A stretch of 15,806 nt of DNA from CALMEH01 sp964548225 (lineage in GTDB: Bacteria > Acidobacteriota > Blastocatellia > Pyrinomonadales > Pyrinomonadaceae): positions 1 through 15,806 of the forward strand of contig CAZJQP010000103.1 of assembly GCA_964548225.1 (NCBI GenBank). The letters run 5' to 3'. Positions 1 through 6,058 of this stretch are shown here, one piece after another. The notes under the pieces are model-generated. The model made no database searches and was not told the DNA's origin. It was given only the letters and a program-made list of their open reading frames with translations. The position numbers and the translations under genes were made by a program. Numbering within the stretch: the first letter of the stretch is position 1; every line of letters starts with the position of its first letter.

Positions 1-55
1 TCAATTACTTTCATTCCCCCATTCTAGCAGAGTTTCTATTTCTGTCTTGGTATTA

Positions 56-202
56 CTACCATTTGAATTTATCACACTACCGCCTGAAATTTACCTCCTA
101 CCATTTGAAATTGCTCTACTACCATCTGAATTTGCTCTACTACCATCCGAAATTGTCTTACCACCATTGGTTTTTGTCTTGCTACTATTGGTTTTTGGCG
201 AT
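56..202. repeat. 21-bp tandem repeat array, seven units
   Basis: Seven contiguous units of exactly 21 bp start at 56, 77, 98, 119, 140, 161 and 182. Most begin with ctaccat and continue as ctgaaattgctct-like sequence; the last two units change to attggttttt in the centre. There are no spacers, so this is a minisatellite and not a CRISPR. Because 21 is a multiple of three, frames on both strands stay open through the array and read as seven-residue repeats. The array sits about 150 bases upstream of dxs. Bases 1-55 and 203-353 show no other structure I can assign. Confidence 0.9.
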
Positions 203-293
203 ATTCGGCGAGCTTTTGGAAAAATTCAGGCGAAAAAATGTCGGAGTCGGCATCTTTTATTATTTTTGGAACGCGGAAAACCTGCTTCGGCAT
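72..293 (-). CDS. Possible small protein with C-terminal heptapeptide repeats (doubtful)
   Basis: A 73-codon minus-strand frame starts at an ATG at 291-293, with an AAAAGG purine stretch about ten bases upstream. The first ~34 residues have a normal protein composition and begin MPKQVFRVPKIIKDADSDIF. The rest is a seven-residue repeat (variants of QFQMVVE) encoded by the 21-bp array, ending at a stop inside the first array unit. It resembles no family I know. The long open frame may simply be a by-product of a stop-free 21-bp repeat, and the gene would run divergently from dxs. I list it as a weak candidate because the non-repeat N-terminal part and the possible ribosome site are reasonable. 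Confidence 0.22.
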   Translation of the reverse strand: MPKQVFRVPKIIKDADSDIFSPEFFQKLAEYRQKPIVARQKPMVVRQFRMVVEQIQMVVEQFQMVGGKFQAVV

Positions 294-353
294 TTAACAT
301 TTGCCTTTTGGCAAGCTAAAATGCGAAATTTGTAGTAACGAACGAAAAAGCTG

Positions 354-2285
354 ATGAGATTTTTATCCGAAATAAATTCCCCCGCCGATTTGCGGCAATT
401 AAAAATTGAAGATTTACAGGAAGTTGCCGACGAAGTGCGACAATTTATGCTCGAAACTTGTTCGCGTGTCGGCGGACACACCGGCGCGAGTTTGGGCGCA
501 GTCGAACTTGCTGTGGCGATGCACTATGTTTTCGATACACCAAACGATAAATTGGTTTGGGACGTTGGGCATCAGTCTTACGCGCACAAAATTTTAACCG
601 GCAGACGCGACCAGCTTCATACAATTAAACAATACGGCGGACTTTCGGGTTTTTTGAAACGCGACGAATCGGAATACGATACTTTCGGCGCGGGACACGC
701 TTCGACTTCGCTTTCCGCCGCGCTCGGAATGGCGATTGCGCGTGATAGAAAGCAGGAAGATTTTCACGTTTGCGCGTTGATTGGCGATTCTTCGCTCGCG
801 GGCGGAATGGCGATGGAAGCGATAAATCAAGCCGGACATTTGAAATCGCGGCTGATTGTTTTGCTCAACGACAACGAAATGTCCATCGCTCCGGCGGTTG
901 GCGGATTGGCGCGTTATTTGAATCGCATCAAAGGCGCACAGAGTTATCAACATTTCAAAGAAGAAATCGGCGACGCGCTCGAAAGCGTTCCGGGTTTTGG
1001 CGAACGCCTCAGAAGTATGGCGAAATCCGTCAAAGATGCGATTGCGGCGGCAGTGTTGCCCGGCGCATTGGTTAATGAATTGGGTTTCAAATATATCGGT
1101 TACGTTGACGGACATAATGTTCCGATGCTCGTTAAAGCATTGGAAGAAGCGAAAAAGATTGACGACGGTCCCGTGATTGTTCACGCTTTGACAACGAAAG
1201 GCAAAGGTTTCCCGAATCCCGAAAAAAATTACTATGCTTATCACGCGACCGGACCGTTTGATTTAAAAACCGGACTTTCGCCGAAATCGAACAAAGTTTT
1301 GCCGCCGTCTTATACTGAGGTTTTCGGCAAAACGATGTGCGAATTGATGAGAACGGACGAAAAAATCGTCGCGCTGACTGCCGCAATGCCGGACGGAACG
1401 GGAATTGATTACGTTTTAAAAGAATTTCCCGAACGTGCGTTTGATGTCGGCATTGCCGAACAACACGCCGTTACATTTTGCGCGGGAATGGCTTGCGAAG
1501 GCTTAAAACCCGTTGCGGCAATTTATTCGACATTTTTACAACGTGCTTTTGACCAAGTAGTTCACGACGTTTGCCAGCAAAATTTGAATGTTACGCTGGC
1601 AATGGACAGAGCCGGAATCGTCGGCGCAGACGGTCCGACGCACCACGGACTTCAAGATATTGCTTATCTGCGTTCGTATCCAAATATAATTTTGGGCGCA
1701 CCGAAAGACGAAGCCGAATTGCGCGATATGCTTTATACGATGATTGAACATCCCGCGCCCGCCGCGCTTCGTTATCCGCGTGGAAATGGAGTTGGTGCAG
1801 ATATTTCCCAAAAACCGAAACTAATGGAAATCGGCAAAGCGGAAATTTTGCGTGAGGGAAGCGAAGTAGCGATTTTGGCTTACGGTTCGATGGTTTCGCC
1901 CGCGATGCAAGCGGCTGAAAATCTCGAAAAAGCAGGAATTGATGCAACCGTAATCAATGCTCGATTCGTCAAACCGCTTGACTCGGAATTGATTTTAGCT
2001 TTGGCGCAATCGAATCGTCTTTTGATAACGGTTGAGGAGGCTTATTTAGCGGGTGGATTCGGTTCTGCGGTGCTTGAGCTTTTGGAAGAAAACGGTTTGC
2101 AAGATAAAATAAAAGTCGTCCGAATGGGCGTTCCCGATAGAATCATTACGCATGGCGACGCTAAATTGCTTTTAGCCAAATACGGTTTGGACGCGGACGG
2201 AATTTATCAGAAAACCAAAGAAACAATAGAAATTTTAGAAGAACGCCGCGTGGGAAAGAAGCGGTTGAAGATAGTTAGTCGCTAG
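354..2285 (+). CDS. dxs: 1-deoxy-D-xylulose-5-phosphate synthase (Dxs)
   Basis: Dxs condenses pyruvate and glyceraldehyde 3-phosphate to 1-deoxy-D-xylulose 5-phosphate, the first step of the MEP isoprenoid pathway, and also feeds thiamine and pyridoxal synthesis. It is a cytosolic ThDP enzyme. The 643 residues are full length for the family. Visible landmarks are GHQSYAHKILTGRR (His73), GAGHASTSLSAALG, the ThDP/metal segment at 144-176 ending NDNEMSI, the catalytic Glu369 in GIAEQHAVTF, and DRAGIVGADGPTHHG in the pyrimidine-binding domain, followed by a transketolase C-terminal domain. The ATG at 354 gives the usual family N-terminus (INSPADLRQL). The ThDP motif reads GDS at 144-146 instead of the usual GDG, and the usual SPNVG/SENVG segment reads APAVG. 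No strong Shine-Dalgarno precedes it. The stop codon lies inside the left arm of an inverted repeat. Confidence 0.97.
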   Translation: MRFLSEINSPADLRQLKIEDLQEVADEVRQFMLETCSRVGGHTGASLGAVELAVAMHYVFDTPNDKLVWDVGHQSYAHKILTGRRDQLHTIKQYGGLSGFLKRDESEYDTFGAGHASTSLSAALGMAIARDRKQEDFHVCALIGDSSLAGGMAMEAINQAGHLKSRLIVLLNDNEMSIAPAVGGLARYLNRIKGAQSYQHFKEEIGDALESVPGFGERLRSMAKSVKDAIAAAVLPGALVNELGFKYIGYVDGHNVPMLVKALEEAKKIDDGPVIVHALTTKGKGFPNPEKNYYAYHATGPFDLKTGLSPKSNKVLPPSYTEVFGKTMCELMRTDEKIVALTAAMPDGTGIDYVLKEFPERAFDVGIAEQHAVTFCAGMACEGLKPVAAIYSTFLQRAFDQVVHDVCQQNLNVTLAMDRAGIVGADGPTHHGLQDIAYLRSYPNIILGAPKDEAELRDMLYTMIEHPAPAALRYPRGNGVGADISQKPKLMEIGKAEILREGSEVAILAYGSMVSPAMQAAENLEKAGIDATVINARFVKPLDSELILALAQSNRLLITVEEAYLAGGFGSAVLELLEENGLQDKIKVVRMGVPDRIITHGDAKLLLAKYGLDADGIYQKTKETIEILEERRVGKKRLKIVSR

Positions 2286-2338
2286 TTTTTAGTGGTTTGT
2301 TGCAACATCCTTTTTATAACAAACCACAAAAAACTAGC
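2281..2338. repeat. 21-bp inverted repeat spanning the dxs stop codon
   Basis: The left arm is 2281-2301 and the right arm is 2318-2338. They are complementary at 20 of 21 positions across a 16-base loop containing a T5 run. The dxs stop codon (2283-2285) is inside the left arm and the next start codon (2353) lies 15 bases after the right arm. The hairpin could end or attenuate dxs transcription or protect the mRNA 3' end. There is no U-tract after the stem, so it is not a classical intrinsic terminator. Confidence 0.85.
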
Positions 2339-2352
2339 CACGAACAAATAAA

Positions 2353-3087
2353 ATGAGTAATCAAAATAATAATAGTGTGCTTCCGATAGCAATTATCGGA
2401 TTGGTTTTGGTTGTCGCGTTGGTTGGCGGTTGGTTTTGGTATTCTTCGACGGTAACACCGAAAACAAATAATCCGGCAAATAAAGCAGCGAGTAACAGTT
2501 CAGCGGAAAATTTTGCAAAGGATATTTATCCGAAAGGTTCGCCGGGCGCGAATCCGCCGAATCTGTTGGGTTCGCCGACGGCAACGGTTACAGTTGAAGA
2601 ATTTGCCGATTTTCAATGCGGCACTTGTGCGGTGAAACATCCGGTTATCAAAGAAGTTATTGCAACTTACGGAAGCCGCATTAAATTTATCTTCCGCAGT
2701 TTTCCTTTGACAACGATTCACGACAAAGCCTACGATGCGGCAGTCGCGGCAGAAGCAGCAGGAATTCAAGGAAAATACTGGGAAATGCAAAATCAGCTTT
2801 TCACAAATCAACAAAGTTGGACGACAAAAGACCCCGTAGCATTTCGAGGCGTTTTAGAAGAATACGCGAAAAAAATTGGGCTTGACATCGAAAAATTCAA
2901 AACCGATATGGCTGGACTTGCGGCAAAATCGCGGGTTGATCTTGATATGCAACGCGGAAAATCGCTCCGCGTAAGCTCAACGCCGACATTTTACATCAAC
3001 GGCAAGCCTGTCGGTTTGGAACAAATGACAGTTGAAGGTTTCAAACAATTGATTGATGCCGAATTGCAAAAAACACAACAACAATAA
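2353..3087 (+). CDS. Membrane-anchored DsbA-family thiol:disulfide oxidoreductase
   Basis: This 244-residue protein has a short polar N-terminus, one hydrophobic segment at about residues 11-31, and a low-complexity linker rich in Asn, Ala and Ser. A thioredoxin-fold domain of the DsbA/Thioredoxin_4 type follows. The active site is C89-G-T-C92 in FADFQCGTCAVKHP. The cis-proline region is STPTFYING, and FIFRSFPLTTIHDKA is typical of the family's inserted helical region. It should sit in the inner membrane facing the periplasm and introduce or shuffle disulfides in exported proteins. The next gene encodes a VKOR homologue, which is known to re-oxidise DsbA-like partners, so the two probably form one oxidative-folding module. 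No clear ribosome-binding site precedes the ATG. The exact role (oxidase or isomerase) is not determined by sequence alone. Confidence 0.92.
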   Translation: MSNQNNNSVLPIAIIGLVLVVALVGGWFWYSSTVTPKTNNPANKAASNSSAENFAKDIYPKGSPGANPPNLLGSPTATVTVEEFADFQCGTCAVKHPVIKEVIATYGSRIKFIFRSFPLTTIHDKAYDAAVAAEAAGIQGKYWEMQNQLFTNQQSWTTKDPVAFRGVLEEYAKKIGLDIEKFKTDMAGLAAKSRVDLDMQRGKSLRVSSTPTFYINGKPVGLEQMTVEGFKQLIDAELQKTQQQ

Positions 3088-3090
3088 AAA

Positions 3091-3142
3091 GTTTTCGGTT
3101 TCCGTTTAAAAAACCGGAAACCGAAAACAAAAAACCGAAAAC
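3091..3142. repeat. Inverted repeat with a duplicated right arm between the dsbA-like and VKOR genes
   Basis: The left arm gttttcggtttccg (3091-3104) is perfectly complementary to 3115-3128 across a 10-base loop. The 11-mer aaaccgaaaac of the right arm (3118-3128) occurs again at 3132-3142, two bases before the VKOR ATG at 3145. The left arm could therefore pair with either copy, giving two mutually exclusive hairpins, one of which would approach the start codon. Whether this regulates translation is inference. Confidence 0.8.
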
Positions 3143-3144
3143 CA

Positions 3145-3567
3145 ATGGAAACTATCGCAAAATTGCCTTTGCTTGCGTCAATCCTCGCGCTTGGCGGATT
3201 GGCGGATGCGATTTATTTGACGATTCATCATTACACGGCAGAACCCGTGCCTTGTGGCGAAGCGTTTGACTGTGGTGCGGTTTTGACAAGTTCATACGCC
3301 GAAATCGGCGGTGTTCCTCTGGCAATCTTCGGCGCGGTTGCTTATTTTACGGCTTTTTCGTTGGCGATTTTGGCGATTTTCGGCAATCGTGTGGCGTGGC
3401 GATTGTTTGGCGTTCAAGTCTTGCTGATGGCGTGTTTTACGGCGTGGCTCGTTTATCTTCAAGCCTTTGTGATTAAGGCATTTTGCCAATTTTGTTTAAT
3501 TTCTGCCGGAATTACGCTGACGCTTTTGGTTATCGCGCTTGTATCAAAATTTTGGCGCGTCCGCTAA
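3145..3567 (+). CDS. Vitamin K epoxide reductase (VKOR) family protein
   Basis: This 140-residue integral membrane protein has four predicted hydrophobic segments (about 7-27, 56-78, 86-108 and 116-136). Bacterial VKORs take electrons from a DsbA-like thioredoxin protein and pass them to quinone, replacing DsbB. All expected residues are visible: the loop cysteine pair Cys37 and Cys43 (PCGEAFDCGAV), the conserved Ser50 in SSYAEIGGVPLA, and the quinone-side CxxC pair Cys114/Cys117 in AFCQFCLISAG. The gene lies 57 bases after the DsbA-like gene, its likely partner. The separate-gene arrangement contrasts with VKOR-thioredoxin fusions found in cyanobacteria and some other bacteria. No Shine-Dalgarno is visible upstream of the ATG. 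Confidence 0.94.
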   Translation: METIAKLPLLASILALGGLADAIYLTIHHYTAEPVPCGEAFDCGAVLTSSYAEIGGVPLAIFGAVAYFTAFSLAILAIFGNRVAWRLFGVQVLLMACFTAWLVYLQAFVIKAFCQFCLISAGITLTLLVIALVSKFWRVR

Positions 3568-3621
3568 ACTGTTCTTGAAACCATTTTTACACTTCCAGCG
3601 AATAACCTAATGGAAGCTGAG

Positions 3622-3652
3622 ATTGGCAATCGAAAATCGTTTGCCAATTTTG
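3622..3652 (+). terminator. Probable terminator after the VKOR gene
   Basis: The arms attggcaa (3622-3629) and ttgccaat (3641-3648) pair perfectly. An inner cga/tcg pair extends the stem across one T:T mismatch and closes on a three-A loop. A short T run follows. The element lies between VKOR and the sigma factor gene. The tail is short, so termination strength is uncertain. Confidence 0.5.
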
Positions 3653-3703
3653 AAATGTAGGATAAAATAGAATGGTTAAAACCTATTTTTAGAGATAATA
3701 TTT

Positions 3704-4264
3704 GTGGCTCAAACTATTCTAAATCGCATTGCAGACGGCGACAAAACGGCTGTCGGAGAATGTCTCGATAAATTCGGCGGACTCGTCTGGTCGCTGGCGC
3801 GACGAATGTGTCCGAACACTGATGACGCGGAAGATGCCGTGCAGGAAATTTTTATTGATGTTTGGAAAAATGCGGCGCGTTTCAATGAAACGCAGGCTTC
3901 AGAAGCAACATTTATTGCAATGATTGCACGGCGGCGTTTGATTGACCGCTTGCGAAAAAATCAGCGACAACCGAATGTTGATTCGTTTGAAGATATTTTG
4001 GTTGAACCGGCGCAGAATTCTAATGAAATGATGCAAACAAGCATTGAAGCAAAACAAGCCGCCGAAGCCTTGAAACATCTGCGTCCTGAACAAAGGCAGA
4101 TTCTTCAGCTTTCGATTGTGCAAGGCTTTTCGCATCAAGAAATAGCAAATGCGCTGGAAATGCCGCTCGGCACGGTGAAAACCCACGCACGACGCGGACT
4201 TTTGCAGGTTAGAGAAGTTTTAGGATTAGAAAATACCGGAATGGCGAAGGAGGTTAAAGCATAG
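3704..4264 (+). CDS. ECF-type RNA polymerase sigma factor (SigK/RskA-partnered type)
   Basis: This 186-residue sigma factor has only regions 2 and 4. Region 2 covers about residues 20-90, with the core-binding motif DDAEDAVQEIFIDVW at 40-54 and a basic RRRLIDRLRKNQRQP stretch at its end. An acidic/polar linker runs from about 91 to 115. Region 4 covers about 119-172, with LRPEQRQILQLSIVQGFSHQEIANALEMPLGTVKTH forming the helix-turn-helix that reads the -35 element. The start is GTG at 3704; the frame upstream offers no better one. It overlaps nothing upstream and is followed without a gap by its anti-sigma factor. Cysteines are present at 20 and 36. Its target promoters are unknown, and autoregulation would be usual for this type. 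Confidence 0.95.
   Translation: MAQTILNRIADGDKTAVGECLDKFGGLVWSLARRMCPNTDDAEDAVQEIFIDVWKNAARFNETQASEATFIAMIARRRLIDRLRKNQRQPNVDSFEDILVEPAQNSNEMMQTSIEAKQAAEALKHLRPEQRQILQLSIVQGFSHQEIANALEMPLGTVKTHARRGLLQVREVLGLENTGMAKEVKA
4247..4255 (+). promoter_or_regulatory. Strong Shine-Dalgarno for the anti-sigma gene, inside the sigma gene
   Basis: The sequence AAGGAGGTT lies within the last codons of the sigma gene, with 11 bases between GGAGG and the ATG at 4265. It fixes the anti-sigma start. It also shows that a canonical anti-Shine-Dalgarno is used here, although most other genes in the window lack a comparable site. Confidence 0.85.
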
Positions 4265-5095
4265 ATGGAAAAATCAAATGACAAAATGCTTGAACTCCTC
4301 GCCGACCAAGCTACTTTTGGATTGACGGAAAAGGAAGCATTAGAAGTAGAGATGTTGTTAAAGGAATTTCCCGAATGGGAAAACGATAATTCTTTCGAGT
4401 TGACGGCAACTGCAATCAGTTTAGTAAATTTGGATACGAGTGAGCCTCTGCCGAATAATCTACGCACGAAAATTCTGGCGGATTCGGAAAAGTTTTTTGC
4501 TTTGCCCGTAAAAGTCGCAGAAAAAGAAGAAGAATTTCAAAAAACCTTTGAATTTGTCCCGAAGCGTTCGATTCTTGATTGGCTCGGATGGGCTTTTGCG
4601 GCGATGTTTTTGGTAGTTTTAGGCGTTAATATTTGGACAACCCGTATGCAGGAGACAGCCAAAATTGATAATCCGCCGAAAACGCAAACGCCGACACCGG
4701 AGCTTACAACAACACAAAAACGTGAACAAATTTTGGCTTCTGCAGATAAGATTTTGGCAACTTGGACACAACCGAAGCCGGACGCGAACGCACCGCTTTC
4801 AGGTGATATTGTTTGGGACAGTGCCAAACAGGAAGGTTATATGCGTTTTAAGGGTTTGCCTGTCAATGATGTAAGCAAAGAAACTTACCAACTTTGGATT
4901 TTTGACGAAAATCAAGACGAAAAAACTCCGGTTGACGGTGGCGTTTTCGATGTTAATGAAAACGGCGAGGTTACAATTCCGATTAATGCCAAATTGAAGG
5001 TTAAAAATCCGAAAATGTTTGCGGTAACGGTTGAAAAACCCGGTGGCGTGGTTGTTTCAAAACGCGAAAAAATCGTGGCTTTAGCGAAAGTATAA
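4265..5095 (+). CDS. Anti-sigma factor, RskA-like (zinc-free)
   Basis: This 276-residue single-pass membrane protein should hold the upstream ECF sigma factor inactive. The cytoplasmic part (about 1-100) starts with the LLADQATFGLTEKEALEVEMLL pattern typical of RskA-type anti-sigma domains and has no HxxxCxxC zinc site. One membrane segment lies at about 104-124 (LDWLGWAFAAMFLVVLGVNI), followed by a Thr/Pro-rich linker. The C-terminal periplasmic domain (about 160-276) contains YQLWIFDENQ, VDGGVFDV and KMFAVTVEKPGG, which match the RskA C-terminal domain. The ATG directly follows the sigma stop codon (TAGATG), which implies translational coupling and matched expression. Release of the sigma factor would be expected through regulated proteolysis; the signal is not evident. 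Confidence 0.9.
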   Translation: MEKSNDKMLELLADQATFGLTEKEALEVEMLLKEFPEWENDNSFELTATAISLVNLDTSEPLPNNLRTKILADSEKFFALPVKVAEKEEEFQKTFEFVPKRSILDWLGWAFAAMFLVVLGVNIWTTRMQETAKIDNPPKTQTPTPELTTTQKREQILASADKILATWTQPKPDANAPLSGDIVWDSAKQEGYMRFKGLPVNDVSKETYQLWIFDENQDEKTPVDGGVFDVNENGEVTIPINAKLKVKNPKMFAVTVEKPGGVVVSKREKIVALAKV

Positions 5096-5117
5096 AATCT
5101 AATTTTCAGCAATTTAA

Positions 5118-5156
5118 GGCGTTTGATGATTTTTGCATCAAGCGTCTTTTCTTTTT
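5118..5156 (+). terminator. Intrinsic terminator after the sigma/anti-sigma unit
   Basis: An 11-bp stem forms between 5118-5128 (ggcgtttgatg) and 5136-5146 (catcaagcgtc), with two G:U pairs and a 7-base loop. The tail TTTTCTTTTT follows immediately. This is the clearest rho-independent terminator on the plus strand in the window. Confidence 0.87.
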
Positions 5157-5181
5157 ACTGGATAATTGTTATTTGTATATC

Positions 5182-5212
5182 GTTAATTGTGAAAAATCTG
5201 CTTACAATTAAC
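5182..5212. repeat. 9-bp inverted repeat upstream of the SGNH hydrolase gene
   Basis: The arms gttaattgt (5182-5190) and acaattaac (5204-5212) are perfect complements. The right arm ends seven bases before the ATG at 5220. It may be an operator-like dyad or an mRNA hairpin near the start codon; the sequence does not decide between them. Confidence 0.5.
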
Positions 5213-5219
5213 AAATGTT

Positions 5220-5966
5220 ATGAATCTCATTGTTTGGCAAACAATTTATATTCTCGGCGGCATCGCGCTTTTGCCGTTTGCGCCGTTTTTGTATTTGCAA
5301 GGAAAATATGTGCGCCGTAAAATCGGGCGTTTGCCGGATGCAAGCGGCGAAACGAATGGAAAATCCGGCACGGAAAAGGAAACGGTAAAACTTTTGGTTA
5401 TTGGCGAGTCAACTGCCGCCGGAGTCGGTGCGCGAACACACGAAACCGGACTTGCAGGACATTTTTCAAGGTTTCTGAGCGAAAAACTAAACAAAACGAT
5501 TGAATGGCAAGTCGTCAGCCGCAGCGGAATTACAATTGCCGAAACAATTCGGGAACTAGTGCCGAAAATCCCTGATGAAAAATTCGATTATATTTTGCTT
5601 GCGCTGTGCGGAAATGAAGTTTTAAAGCTCAATGGTCCGCGCAAATCGCGCCGCGATATGCTGAAATTAATCGAAATTTTGGAATCGAAAAACGAAGGGG
5701 CGACGTTTTTTATTACAAACGCTCCTGCCGTCCGTTTATCGCCGATTTTGCCTTTTCCAATTAAGCAAATTCTCGGAAATCTTTCGGCAATTCACGATAA
5801 AAACGCACAGGAATTTACTGCCGAAATGCCGCGTGTTTTCTACTTTAATCAACCGAATTATGTTCCCGCAGATTTCTTTGCCGACGGCATTCATCCATCG
5901 GAAAAAGGCTACGAAGTTTGGTCAAAACGGATGATTGAGTTTTTTGGCGAAAAATACAATTGGTAA
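5220..5966 (+). CDS. SGNH/GDSL-family hydrolase with N-terminal membrane anchor
   Basis: This 248-residue protein has an N-terminal hydrophobic segment (about 4-27) followed by basic residues, suggesting a membrane anchor. The SGNH fold then follows. Block I is VIGESTAAGVG with nucleophile Ser64 (GES in place of GDS). An oxyanion Gly probably lies in SRSGIT at about 101. Block III is LCGNEV with Asn132. Block V is ADGIHPSEKGY with Asp222 and His225. The family includes lipases, acyl esterases and carbohydrate deacetylases, and the substrate cannot be read from this sequence. The gene starts downstream of a strong terminator, so it is probably its own transcription unit, perhaps with the nuclease gene that follows 92 bases later. 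An ATG start is supported by the natural anchor it yields. Confidence 0.86.
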   Translation: MNLIVWQTIYILGGIALLPFAPFLYLQGKYVRRKIGRLPDASGETNGKSGTEKETVKLLVIGESTAAGVGARTHETGLAGHFSRFLSEKLNKTIEWQVVSRSGITIAETIRELVPKIPDEKFDYILLALCGNEVLKLNGPRKSRRDMLKLIEILESKNEGATFFITNAPAVRLSPILPFPIKQILGNLSAIHDKNAQEFTAEMPRVFYFNQPNYVPADFFADGIHPSEKGYEVWSKRMIEFFGEKYNW

Positions 5967-5970
5967 TGAA

Positions 5971-6056
5971 AAATCAGTATAGCGGGCAGTAACGAGTTCG
6001 CTTACGGATAAGATTTTCGATTAAAAAGTGTCCACTATTGCTTGCTATACTGATTT
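5971..6056. repeat. Long-range inverted repeat abutting the nuclease start codon
   Basis: The arms aaatcagtatagc (5971-5983) and gctatactgattt (6044-6056) are perfect 13-bp complements. Pairing can extend inward to about 21 bp (to 5991/6036) with three G:U pairs. The roughly 44-base internal region is cttacggataag-like with no further strong stem. The left arm begins five bases after the SGNH stop codon and the right arm ends two bases before the ATG at 6059. An mRNA fold here would bury the translation start of the nuclease gene. Confidence 0.75.
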
Positions 6057-6058
6057 AA

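Noticed and set aside
56..202. Possible CRISPR array
   Set aside because: Units are contiguous 21-bp repeats without spacers, and no cas genes are present. The same applies to 11424-11688.
594..1244. 216-codon antisense frame within dxs
   Set aside because: It lies wholly opposite a clearly conserved dxs coding region and has no recognisable domain. It is a codon-usage by-product.
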